From positions 864,529 through 928,528 of the forward strand of contig NZ_FMIZ01000007.1 in the NCBI RefSeq assembly GCF_900095865.1: a stretch of 64,000 bases of DNA, read 5' to 3'. Below are positions 17,837-25,295 of the stretch, piece by piece; the stretch's first letter is position 1, and each line of letters starts with the position of its first letter. Position numbers and translations under genes: made by a program. The notes below the pieces were generated by a model. It did not search any database, was not told the DNA's origin, and worked only from the letters and a program-made list of their open reading frames with translations. The DNA is from Massilioclostridium coli (GTDB taxonomy: Bacteria; Bacillota; Clostridia; Oscillospirales; Ruminococcaceae).

Positions 17837-17957
17837 TTTACCTGAGAGCACCCCTCTTCCCCCTGTACTGCGATTTTTTTGCATAATGTTTCTGCTCATT
17901 TATGGCGGGAAATAGTGTTAGACATGCCCCTGACCTGCTGGTATGTGATGTTTGGTA

Positions 17958-17986
17958 TTGCTTTCCGTCATTTTGTGTTGTATAAT
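17958..17986 (+). promoter_or_regulatory. Promoter of the structured RNA
   Basis: TTGCTT (17958-17963), 17 bases, TATAAT (17981-17986), predicting a transcript start near 17993. Confidence 0.7.
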
Positions 17987-17992
17987 ATATGC

Positions 17993-18238
17993 ATAAATTC
18001 GCGACATGATTGCCGATGGATAGCGGCCGGGATATACCGACGTAAGCCTATCTGAGACCGAGCCTTAGGCTCGGGAGGAAGCCGATGAGGGTCCGCCCTC
18101 GAAACTGCATCGGTCTGACGAGCCGATACGGGATGGCAACAGCGTCTACCCGTCCAAATAGGACGGAAATCGCACGAACGTGACGAGCGGCGAATCAGAT
18201 TTCAGCTTGATTGCTGGATTCTGGTTCGCCGCTTTTTT
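17993..18238 (+). ncRNA. Structured non-coding RNA or long attenuator leader
   Basis: About 245 bases between a good promoter and a strong intrinsic terminator, without an ORF. Hairpins seen: CCGAGCC/GGCTCGG (18058-18074), CCGATG/CATCGG enclosing GAGGG/CCCTC (18082-18113) and CCGTCC/GGACGG (18150-18166). It ends in a 14-bp terminator stem. I do not recognise the RNA class. It lies between the iterons and the excisionase/helicase operon, so it may be a copy-control RNA or an attenuated leader of that operon. Confidence 0.65.
18186..18238 (+). terminator. Intrinsic terminator of the structured RNA
   Basis: Fourteen base pairs AGCGGCGAATCAGA / TCTGGTTCGCCGCT (one T-G pair) with a further inner stem, then TTTTTT. 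It ends 32 bases before the next start codon. Confidence 0.9.
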
Positions 18239-18270
18239 GCGTTTATAGGCAGGAAAAAGGAGGTTGCTTT

Positions 18271-18549
18271 ATGGCAAATGCAAAACAGAAGAAGGGGTTC
18301 ACGAAGAAGATTCTCGGCGGGAGCGAGCTGACGATGGAGGAATACGCGGCCTACATCACGGCTCTGAAGGCGAAGCCGTTCCTGACGAGTGCCGAGGCGT
18401 CGACCCTGTTCGAAATAGGAATCGGGCGCGTGCGTTCGCTGATGAAGGCCGATGACGCGGACTTCGTAGTGATGACTGACACGATTCGCAGTCGTCGTAT
18501 TCACCGCGAGACGTTCGAGAAATATCTGGTGTCTCACGGGATTCATTAA
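18271..18549 (+). CDS. Excisionase-like DNA-binding protein
   Basis: A 92-residue protein with a MerR/Xis-type winged helix in its second half: LTSAEASTLFEIGIGRVRSLM followed by a wing and SRRIHRETFEKYL. The pattern resembles Tn916-type excisionases, which direct excision and bend DNA at att sites. The ATG at 18271 follows AAAAGGAGG; the open frame upstream runs through the terminator and is not coding. It is 12 bases ahead of the helicase gene, so a role as replication regulator is an alternative. Confidence 0.75.
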   Translation: MANAKQKKGFTKKILGGSELTMEEYAAYITALKAKPFLTSAEASTLFEIGIGRVRSLMKADDADFVVMTDTIRSRRIHRETFEKYLVSHGIH

Positions 18550-18561
18550 GGAGGTGAGGTT

Positions 18562-20373
18562 ATGAGGCAAAAAGAAAACCGCCCCAGCGCTGGCGACGCT
18601 TACGGGACGGTACCATTTAACTATATTAATGATACCACAGATATGAGCGAATTTCAAGACTTAACATACAACGGGCTGCTCAAGGCGGTCACGGACGATT
18701 ATCTGGACGGCCTCGACGAGGACGCCGACCTGCCGTTCGAGAGCATCGAGGCGGAGCTTCTTCAGGCGACCAACAACGCAATCGAGGAATACAACCTCGG
18801 TCCCCGCGACCCGAACGCCCCTATGGGAGCGCCCATCAAGGACGCGTACCCGAACGCGAAAGCCCCTGCTGACCGCGTACGGAAACTGAAGGCCCTGACG
18901 CCTTGGCAGGTGGCGAGCGTGATAATTCGCCTGTACCACGCGGTCGGAATCCGCCTGAACGGTCAGGAAGGTGACGGAAATTTCGACGTGGGGGTCTATC
19001 AGTCCGATGGAGAGCGTCGAGGGCTGTACGACACCCGCACCGAGACGGTCCGGAGGTTGATTACGGCTCTCCACCCGGGAATCAGCGATGTGGACATGCG
19101 CAACACCGAGAACAAGCTGCGCGTCCTCGTGTCGAAGGTGGAGCCTTGCAAAGACAAGGCACTCGTTCCCGTGAACAACGGAATCTTCGACTACGAGAAC
19201 AAGATTCTGCTGGATTTCGACCCGAAGTACGTGTTCACCAGCAAGTCGAACGTGGATTTCGTCCCGAACGCCCGGAATCCGGTCATCCACAACGACCAAG
19301 ACGGAACGGATTGGGACGTGGTCTCGTGGATGGAGGAGCTTTCCGACGACCCCGAGGTTGTCAAGGTTCTCTGGGAGGTGCTGGGGGCTTCCCTGCGTCC
19401 GAACATGCCGTGGAACAAATCCGTCTGGCTGTACTCCACTCAGGGCAACAACGGAAAAGGCACGTTCTGCGCCCTCGTCCGGAACCTGCTCGGGAAAGGC
19501 TCTTGGGCCTCGATTCCCCTGAAGGATTTCGGGCAGGATTTCATGCTTGAGGAGCTTACCCGCGTACAGGCGATTATCACGGACGAGAACGACGTCGGAA
19601 CGTATATCGACAAGGCGGCCACGCTCAAGTCGGTCATCACGGGAGACCCGTTCCTGCTCAACCGCAAGTACAAGGCTCCAATGCCGTGCCTTTTCCGTGG
19701 GTTGATGATTCAATGCGTGAACGAGATTCCGAAGCTCAAGGACAAGTCGGAATCCATGTACAGGCGATTGCTCGTGATTCCGTTCGAGAAGCGATTCGAG
19801 GGCTGCGAGCGGAAATACATCAAGGACGATTATCTGGGACGAAAGGATGTCCTCGAATACGTCCTGTTCCACACCCTGTACGAGATGGATTTCGACGAGT
19901 TCAGCGTTCCCGAAGCATCCGAGAAGTCGCTGGACGTGTTCCGAGTCGACAACGACCCTCTTCGCCAGTTCGCGGACGAGGTGTTCGACCAAGCCGCATG
20001 GGACCTGCTCCCTTGCAAGTTTCTATACGATTTGTACCGCTACTGGTTCCAGACGAACGTCCCTCAGGGAAAGATGCTGAGCCGGAACTCCTTCTATTCC
20101 TCGCTCGAACTGATTGCACCGGAATACGGATGGCAGTTACAGGACAAGGTCCGCTCGGCGAACCGGATGGATGTCCCCGAGATGCTGATTCTCGAATATC
20201 AGGTACAGGAGTGGATGAATCACGACTACCGGGGAAACGACAAGATGCGTCTGGCGCAGCCCGACGTGAAGGACAGCTATCGAGGCTATGTGCGGAACAA
20301 GGTGGGGTCGATTCCGGCGTACATGGTGTCCGGAGAAACGACCGCAAGTGAAGAGATAGATTCAAATAGATAA
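18562..20373 (+). CDS. P4/D5-type replicative helicase (plasmid/phage primase C-terminal family)
   Basis: A 603-residue SF3-like helicase of the phage P4 primase/D5 class. Seen: Walker A in STQGNNGKGTF (about residues 292-302), Walker B VQAIITDEND, then FRGLMIQCVNEIPK and the arginine-rich RRLLVIPF sensor. The N-terminal half lacks an obvious CHC2 zinc or TOPRIM primase motif, so it may act only as helicase/initiator. GGAGGTGAGG precedes the ATG. Together with the iterons upstream it suggests that the excised element replicates as a plasmid-like circle. Confidence 0.85.
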   Translation: MRQKENRPSAGDAYGTVPFNYINDTTDMSEFQDLTYNGLLKAVTDDYLDGLDEDADLPFESIEAELLQATNNAIEEYNLGPRDPNAPMGAPIKDAYPNAKAPADRVRKLKALTPWQVASVIIRLYHAVGIRLNGQEGDGNFDVGVYQSDGERRGLYDTRTETVRRLITALHPGISDVDMRNTENKLRVLVSKVEPCKDKALVPVNNGIFDYENKILLDFDPKYVFTSKSNVDFVPNARNPVIHNDQDGTDWDVVSWMEELSDDPEVVKVLWEVLGASLRPNMPWNKSVWLYSTQGNNGKGTFCALVRNLLGKGSWASIPLKDFGQDFMLEELTRVQAIITDENDVGTYIDKAATLKSVITGDPFLLNRKYKAPMPCLFRGLMIQCVNEIPKLKDKSESMYRRLLVIPFEKRFEGCERKYIKDDYLGRKDVLEYVLFHTLYEMDFDEFSVPEASEKSLDVFRVDNDPLRQFADEVFDQAAWDLLPCKFLYDLYRYWFQTNVPQGKMLSRNSFYSSLELIAPEYGWQLQDKVRSANRMDVPEMLILEYQVQEWMNHDYRGNDKMRLAQPDVKDSYRGYVRNKVGSIPAYMVSGETTASEEIDSNR

Positions 20374-20386
20374 GGAGTGATTGATT

Positions 20387-20728
20387 ATGGCTATCAAGAG
20401 ATTCGATGACATAGACAAGAAGGCGCGCGAGCTTGAGGCTCAGGCGAAGAAGTTGCGCCGCGAGAAGCAGGCTGCGAAGACCAAGGCGTACGCCGATGCC
20501 CTCGTGGCGGTCTTCCCCGAAGTGAAGGAAATGGGTTCCGCCGAGGAGGTGCTCGCGTTCGTCAAGACGCTGCACAGGGACGCCGGACATGGAAACGGCG
20601 GAAATCCTTCCGATGGTGACCCGAGCGCAGTCGTGCGCGAACCTGCGGGCGACGCCGATTCTTCGGACGGCGACCGCGGTTCTCTCGGCGTCGAGGGCTT
20701 CAATCCCGAGCGCCGCCCCTTCGATTAA
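20387..20728 (+). CDS. Hypothetical coiled-coil protein of the mobilizable element
   Basis: A 113-residue protein. The first third is a highly charged helix (DDIDKKARELEAQAKKLRRE), likely a coiled coil; the rest is Gly/Asp/Ser-rich and looks disordered. The ATG at 20387 follows AAGGAGTGA, 13 bases after the helicase gene, so the two are cotranscribed. No family recognised; a replication or mobilization accessory is possible from position only. Confidence 0.65.
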   Translation: MAIKRFDDIDKKARELEAQAKKLRREKQAAKTKAYADALVAVFPEVKEMGSAEEVLAFVKTLHRDAGHGNGGNPSDGDPSAVVREPAGDADSSDGDRGSLGVEGFNPERRPFD

Positions 20729-20743
20729 AACGCGCCGGAGGTT

Positions 20744-21009
20744 CGGACATGGGGAGTCGTCCCCGTGTCCGACATTCGGTCGCGTGGTTCTGTCGGACAG
20801 AACATGTTGAGTCGGAGGGGACAGATTCGGGGGTTCGAAGGGGACGGCGAAGCCGCCCCCTCGCAAGCTGACCATGGCGGGAAAAATGCGATATTCGCAT
20901 TTTGTACGTACATGGTCAATGCTTGCTCCCTTCCCCGTTTCGCAGATTGCAGCAAAGTGCGACGAGAAATGCACATCGCATTTGGATTGCGAACAAGGAG
21001 GTGTTTTGC
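20744..21009. other. Candidate oriT region of the mobilizable element
   Basis: A 281-base gene-free interval just before mobC and the relaxase. It has a 12-bp inverted repeat CGGACATGGGGA / TCCCCGTGTCCG (20744-20771), a GC-rich repeat GGCGAAGCCGCC near 20842, and palindrome AAAATGCGA-TAT-TCGCATTTT (20883-20903) followed by GTACGTAC. Inverted repeats directly upstream of mobC are typical for oriT; the nic site cannot be identified by eye. Confidence 0.5.
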
Positions 21010-21453
21010 ATGGCAAAAGAAGTTGAAAAAAGAAGCGGCAAGGCGACCCGCCAGCGCTACAAGAAGGACCGTCGCGAGGCGGTGGTTCAGGTGCGCATGA
21101 ACGCCGAGGAGCTTGCCCTTCTGGATGGGAAGAGAGGCGGACGCACGCGCTCGAACTATCTGCGTGGCGCGCTGTACGGTTCCGCCGGTTCCCACACGGA
21201 GCACGAGGTCGTTGCGGACACTCCGCAGCTCGACCGGATGCTGATGGAATTGAACCGAATCGGCGTGAACATCAACCAGATTGCACGGGCCTTCAACGCC
21301 CGCGTGAAAGGGATGGGCATGCTTGAGGAAATCAAGATGGAACCGGACAAGAAGGCGTTCGAAAGCCTGAGGGAATCCATCGAAGGATTGTCGGACGAGG
21401 TCAAGGAGCTTCGGGCCGATTTGCATGGCGGAATCACGGGAGGTGATGTCTGA
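21010..21453 (+). CDS. mobC: MobC-family mobilization accessory protein
   Basis: A 147-residue protein that would bind oriT and help the relaxase. The N-terminus is very basic (EVEKRSGKATRQRYKKDRRE), followed by a ribbon-helix-helix-like segment and the MobC motif LNRIGVNINQIARAFN. The ATG at 21010 follows AAGGAGGTG. Its stop overlaps the relaxase start (TGATG), indicating translational coupling. Confidence 0.85.
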   Translation: MAKEVEKRSGKATRQRYKKDRREAVVQVRMNAEELALLDGKRGGRTRSNYLRGALYGSAGSHTEHEVVADTPQLDRMLMELNRIGVNINQIARAFNARVKGMGMLEEIKMEPDKKAFESLRESIEGLSDEVKELRADLHGGITGGDV

Positions 21454-22967
21454 TGTCGACGACGTATGTGCAGGCATTGCCCGACGTCCGGGGCCGCATG
21501 TCCTACACCGAGTTCGGAGAGGGAAAGCGCAGACGCGACCACCTGCAAAACGGGACGGACCGCATCGCCGCCCAGATGGGCGACATGCCCTCCCGAGGTG
21601 AGTTCATCGCGTACTGCAACGGGCTTCATGCCGTCCATCCGAACATGGTCAACGAGGGTTACGAGCTTCGCGTCTCATGGGCGCTCGACGAGTTGAATCC
21701 GGGCCATCCCGACGATGTGCAGAGGGGCATGGAGCACGCCTACCTGCTCTGCCATAGACTCGCCCCCGACTCCCCGTGTTGGGTGACCATGCACGTGGAC
21801 GGCGAGGGCGGATGCGTCCACGCCCACGCGACAATCGCGAACCACGATTGCCGCACCGGGCAGGTCATCAACAAGGACGACACGAGCCTGTTCGCCCCGC
21901 GCGTGCAGGCGGTGAACGACGAGCTGAGCCTCGAGTGGGGTCTGTCCGTGATAGGAGCGGACAAGGACAAGTCGACATGGGCGGAGAAACGGGACTCGTT
22001 CGACTACGATTCCTTCGACCGCCATCTCGGCGATGCGGTGGCAAAAGCAAGGGACGACGCCAGCGATATTGATGATTTCAAGCAGCGTCTTGCGTTCGCC
22101 GGAGTGACCCTCAATGAGACATCGAAAGTCGACAAGAAGACGGGCGAGAAGTCCGTCGGATGGTCTTACAGGATGCGGGACGAATGGGGTCCGAAGCGTA
22201 GGACCCGAAAGCGCCGTGCCTCCAACCTCGCAGACGACCTGACGAAGGAAGGCGTCGAGCGGTTCTTCGAGGAGAAGCAGGGACAGCAGACCCGTGAGGC
22301 ATTGGAGACATCTCCAGTTCCGAAGCAGGACTCCCAGATGGTCGGCATGGAGGATACGCAGCAGGATTCCCCTGCCCAGCATGATTTTGACATGTACGAA
22401 CCGAGCGAGTCCGACGTAAAGGACATGGCCTCCGATTTGAAGAGCGTGTACGCCCGCCGCAGGAAGAGCGAGGGCATGCCTATCGCCGGGGAGCAGTACG
22501 AGGCGCTCGCGAATGCAGAGAACGACCCGGAAGACGCCCTCGCCCAGCTCCGGGCCGATGTGGAACGCGCCCGCAGGGAGTTCCGCGATTCCAAGGAGGC
22601 ACGCGACGCCCTGAAGGGGGCCTGCCCGAGCCTCGCAATGGGATTCGGGCTGTACACGCTGGCGAGCAGGACCGGGACCGACCCCGTCTCCCGCATGATG
22701 TCGGACATGATGGCCCGGATGTTCCGCATGATGATGCTCCAGTTCATGGAGGACCAGCGCCGCAGGATGCAGGAGGACGCCGAGCGTCGTCTCTACGAAT
22801 CGCGCGGCAACATGTGGGACGCCGAGAAGCGCCTGAAGGCCGCCGAGGAGGCTCTGGACAACGAGGCCGCCCGCACCGTCAAGCATCGCGGCGTCACGCC
22901 GAAGATGCAGCAGACGGCCGAGGCGACGGAGCGCGTGCGCGACGAGGACAAGTACCTCGGGGAGTAA
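21453..22967 (+). CDS. MobP-like relaxase
   Basis: A 504-residue nicking enzyme that would cut oriT and pilot DNA transfer. The metal-binding histidine motif is HVDGEGGCVHAHATIANHD (about residues 114-132). Candidate catalytic tyrosines lie near the N-terminus (Y5, Y18). The C-terminal half is a long charged helix-rich region (about 330-500) rich in Arg/Asp/Glu. Codon use is strongly GC-rich like its neighbours. Coupled to mobC by an ATGA-type overlap. Confidence 0.85.
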   Translation: MSTTYVQALPDVRGRMSYTEFGEGKRRRDHLQNGTDRIAAQMGDMPSRGEFIAYCNGLHAVHPNMVNEGYELRVSWALDELNPGHPDDVQRGMEHAYLLCHRLAPDSPCWVTMHVDGEGGCVHAHATIANHDCRTGQVINKDDTSLFAPRVQAVNDELSLEWGLSVIGADKDKSTWAEKRDSFDYDSFDRHLGDAVAKARDDASDIDDFKQRLAFAGVTLNETSKVDKKTGEKSVGWSYRMRDEWGPKRRTRKRRASNLADDLTKEGVERFFEEKQGQQTREALETSPVPKQDSQMVGMEDTQQDSPAQHDFDMYEPSESDVKDMASDLKSVYARRRKSEGMPIAGEQYEALANAENDPEDALAQLRADVERARREFRDSKEARDALKGACPSLAMGFGLYTLASRTGTDPVSRMMSDMMARMFRMMMLQFMEDQRRRMQEDAERRLYESRGNMWDAEKRLKAAEEALDNEAARTVKHRGVTPKMQQTAEATERVRDEDKYLGE

Positions 22968-22971
22968 AGAA

Positions 22972-22998
22972 ATGACGGCTCCCTTGCGGGAACCGTCA
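22972..22998. terminator. Hairpin between convergent relaxase and minus-strand gene
   Basis: AATGACGGCTCCC / GGGAACCGTCATT with a TTGC loop, placed between two convergent stop codons. The T-rich side lies in the leftward direction. Confidence 0.65.
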
Positions 22999-23001
22999 TT
23001 C

Positions 23002-23280
23002 TCAGCGAATCTCGGGGGCGGGCACGCAGTCCCAGCCTGTACCGAAGTGGGTGATTCCCCAGACGTACAGGTCGAGTTCCTCGTCATGGAACACCGGCTC
23101 GTCCGTGTGCTCCATCAGGAAGTCGGGGTAGCTGATGATGTACCACTGGAATATCTCGTCCCATGGTGCGAAATCCCCGCTCACGAGTTCCAGCGGACGA
23201 TGCGCCATCTCGTTGGCGAGGACCATCCCGCCGACCGTCTTGGCCAAGTCCGCATAGGTCTCGATGCCGTAGCCGTTCAT
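23002..23280 (-). CDS. Conserved hypothetical protein of mobile elements
   Basis: A 92-residue acidic protein with the pattern FQWYIISYPDFLMEHTDEPVF and ELDLYVWGITHFGTGWDCV. Small proteins with this FQ(W/Y)(Y/F)IIS...WGITH.GT.WD arrangement recur in Firmicutes and Actinobacteria mobile elements as far as I recall; no function is known to me. The ATG at 23280 follows AAAGGGAG; the upstream frame to 23340 is basic and lacks a ribosome site. It is convergent with the relaxase. Confidence 0.65.
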   Translation of the reverse strand: MNGYGIETYADLAKTVGGMVLANEMAHRPLELVSGDFAPWDEIFQWYIISYPDFLMEHTDEPVFHDEELDLYVWGITHFGTGWDCVPAPEIR

Positions 23281-23608
23281 CTCGCGTCTCCCTTTCTTTC
23301 GGGCCTTCTCCTTCACGCGCCGACCCGATGCCGAAGGCATATCGACGGTCGAGAGCGCGGGTGGGCTTGAGATGGGCTTGGAAAAGACCTTTCAAGGGTC
23401 TCTCCCCGAAAGAGGCGGAAACGTCGAAAAATCGACTTCGGCTCGTCTATGGGACGATTCCCGAAAATCGTTCCGAAAGGGGTCTAGGGATGATGGAACG
23501 GTGGGCTTCAGAAAGCCCCTCGGAGGGTCTCAGGCGTCTTCGCCTATGCCATGAGTCGTATCGCGATAGTTTGGCGGGCATCCGCCGTACCGCCTGTGGC
23601 GGAGAATT
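23281..23608. other. Gene-free interval inside the mobilizable element
   Basis: GC-rich interval between two leftward genes. Short hairpins are present (for example GACCTTTCAAGGGTC near 23390), but I see no convincing gene, promoter or known RNA. Several open frames cross it in different phases without ribosome sites. Confidence 0.4.
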
Positions 23609-23662
23609 GAAAAAAAAATACGGCTATGCCGTTCCCCGTGAGGGGTCTGGCATAGCCGTGGT
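23609..23662 (-). terminator. Terminator of the lipoprotein gene
   Basis: On the minus strand ACGGCTATGCC and GGCATAGCCGT pair perfectly, enclosing a second small stem CCCCTCACGGGG, followed by ATTTTTTTT. Confidence 0.92.
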
Positions 23663-23676
23663 ATGGACGGTTGCGA

Positions 23677-24795
23677 TTAACGGCGGGCACCGCAGTCGCA
23701 GTATTCGTAGTCGACATAGGTCTCGTTGTGACCATGGTCTTCCTGATGGGAACCGACCTGAACCTGTTTCGTTTCGTAGATGGTTTCCATACGGTAATTA
23801 CCGATATAACCAGCTTTAATAAGCTCCTTAGCGTGAGCCTTTGCGTCGTTGATGTTACTTGCGACATATCCATCCTCAGCGAAGATGAAATTTGTTCCAA
23901 CAGCGACTTTCTGGGTTTCATAGTCAGGAACTGTCACCATGTTGGACACCCACTTCTGTGCGGTGTGCTGTTTCCACGAATGCTGGTGGGCAGGTTTGCT
24001 CGGTTTGTCGGAACCGCTGGAGTTTCCAGTGTTGCTGGAAGAGCCAGAGTTGGAACCGCTGTTTCCAGAGTTTCCAGAGTTGGAATTTCCAGAGTTGGAG
24101 CTGGAAGAGCTGGCGTTTCCGTCGGAAGGCTTGTCAGCAGGCTTGCTGGTAGTGTCGGCAGGTTCGCTGTCGACATTGACTTCCTCGTCGGCTTTGGAAG
24201 CGTCTTCCTTCGTCTCGTCAGAGGTGTTCGGGTTGGCGTTCACATTGCTATCGAGCTTGTCGAGGATAGCCTTTCCGTTGTCACCCTTGAGGGTGGAGTC
24301 GCCGTTCTCAACGGCGGTCTTCGTGTCGGTCACGATTGCCTTGAGCATATCGTCCGTCACCTTGTCTGCGGAGATGAAGGTCATCTGGCAGTCGACAGTG
24401 ACTTCGTCCTGTTCGTCGGAGATTGCGACTTCTGTCGCATCACCTGTGTCGAACAACTCGTAAGCTGAGCCGTCTTTATTGACAGGGCTGATGACATCGA
24501 TGTCGTAGCGTCCCTTGTCAACTTCCACTTTAGATGTGCCCTTGTTCCCGTCCTTATCAGCCTTCACGGCGTGATAGAAGTCAACGGAAGCGTTGTCCTC
24601 ATCAAGCCCCTTGATGTGGACGATGGCAGGCGTGGAATTCTCGTCCCAGCCCTTGTCGGCCGTGATGGTCAATGTGATTCGATGGCCCGGCGCTTCTTCC
24701 CCCGTTTTAGCGGTTCCGCATGCGGCCAGTGATAAAGCCATGGCGAGGGACGCCGTCACGGCAAGCAGGCGCTTGACGGTCGGTGTTAGAGTCAT
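23677..24795 (-). CDS. Surface lipoprotein with Ser/Asn/Gly-rich linker
   Basis: A 372-residue secreted lipoprotein. Lipobox LSLAAC ends the signal peptide (Cys26). A beta-rich region follows (about 35-200), then a low-complexity linker of Ser, Gly and Asn repeats (about 232-263) and a C-terminal domain beginning HQHSWKQHTAQKWV and ending in YVDYEYCDCGARR with paired cysteines and many histidines, which could bind metal. GGAGGTTCTTTCAT precedes the ATG. It has its own promoter with an operator shared with the divergent small regulator. No known family; surface exclusion or adhesion are only guesses. Confidence 0.75.
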   Translation of the reverse strand: MTLTPTVKRLLAVTASLAMALSLAACGTAKTGEEAPGHRITLTITADKGWDENSTPAIVHIKGLDEDNASVDFYHAVKADKDGNKGTSKVEVDKGRYDIDVISPVNKDGSAYELFDTGDATEVAISDEQDEVTVDCQMTFISADKVTDDMLKAIVTDTKTAVENGDSTLKGDNGKAILDKLDSNVNANPNTSDETKEDASKADEEVNVDSEPADTTSKPADKPSDGNASSSSSNSGNSNSGNSGNSGSNSGSSSNTGNSSGSDKPSKPAHQHSWKQHTAQKWVSNMVTVPDYETQKVAVGTNFIFAEDGYVASNINDAKAHAKELIKAGYIGNYRMETIYETKQVQVGSHQEDHGHNETYVDYEYCDCGARR

Positions 24796-24886
24796 ATGAA
24801 AGAACCTCCTTTTATGTGTAAGCTGCCACTCTCACTTTTGGTGCGGCAGGCCGCACCTCATTGTCAGAGCAAAATCCAACATATTA

Positions 24887-24922
24887 TTATATAATTATAT
24901 ATAAAATCTGCACGTAAATCAA
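24887..24922 (-). promoter_or_regulatory. Promoter and palindromic operator of the lipoprotein gene
   Basis: Minus strand: TTGATT (24917-24922), 17 bases, TATAAT (24894-24899). The -10 box lies in the near-palindrome TTATATAATTATATAT (24887-24902), which matches the operator of the divergent promoter at 15 of 16 positions. Confidence 0.75.
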
Positions 24923-24976
24923 GGGATTTCCCGGTCGGCGCACATCATCACGCTGTCCGGTGCCTCCCGCCGGAGA

Positions 24977-25012
24977 TTGACACTCTTGCGTTGCAATTAT
25001 ATAATTATATAA
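24977..25012 (+). promoter_or_regulatory. Consensus promoter with palindromic operator
   Basis: TTGACA (24977-24982), 17 bases, TATAAT (25000-25005). The -10 box is embedded in the perfect 16-base palindrome TTATATAATTATATAA (24997-25012). It drives the small ribbon-helix-helix gene and probably the recombinase. Confidence 0.85.
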
Positions 25013-25036
25013 AGTTTACCTAGGGAGGGAGTACGG

Positions 25037-25216
25037 ATGGATGGGACCAAGAGTGGAGCCGCCCCCGAGAGGACGATTCTCTCGCTTTCCATAACGGTGG
25101 AGGACAAGAGAAAGCTGAAGATTATGGCAGCAGAGAGGAACACGACCATCGCGGCAATCATCCACGGGTGGGTGAAGGAGCATTGTTCCGACAAGTCGGA
25201 AGAAAGCACAAATTGA
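25037..25216 (+). CDS. Small ribbon-helix-helix regulator
   Basis: A 59-residue Arc/CopG-like protein: a short beta strand (RTILSLSITV) followed by two helices (EDKRKLKIMAAERNTT and IAAIIHGWVKEHC). AGGGAGGGAG precedes the ATG. The 16-base palindrome over its own -10 box, repeated at the divergent lipoprotein promoter, makes autorepression and co-repression of the lipoprotein the simplest reading (inference). Confidence 0.75.
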   Translation: MDGTKSGAAPERTILSLSITVEDKRKLKIMAAERNTTIAAIIHGWVKEHCSDKSEESTN

Positions 25217-25295
25217 GCATTTGCGGACTAATCAAAAAGCATTTAATCAATTGAGATTGAAATAGAAAGTGTCTAAACGAATGGAGGTGATTCGT

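Noticed and set aside
17575..17886. 103-codon frame across the iteron region
   Set aside because: Its sequence is simply translated iterons, with no ribosome site.
18082..18113. Hammerhead-ribozyme-like words (GATGAG and CGAAAC)
   Set aside because: The first core element is CCGATGA rather than CTGATGA, and the segment pairs better as one hairpin CCGATG/CATCGG, which breaks the ribozyme fold.
18661..19992. 443-codon open frame on the minus strand opposite the helicase gene
   Set aside because: It is the shadow of a GC-rich plus-strand gene. The plus strand has Walker motifs, a ribosome site and operon context; the minus frame has no recognisable domain.
20725..23087. Long minus-strand frames opposite mobC and the relaxase
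   Set aside because: Antisense shadows rich in Arg/Leu/His without ribosome sites or domains.
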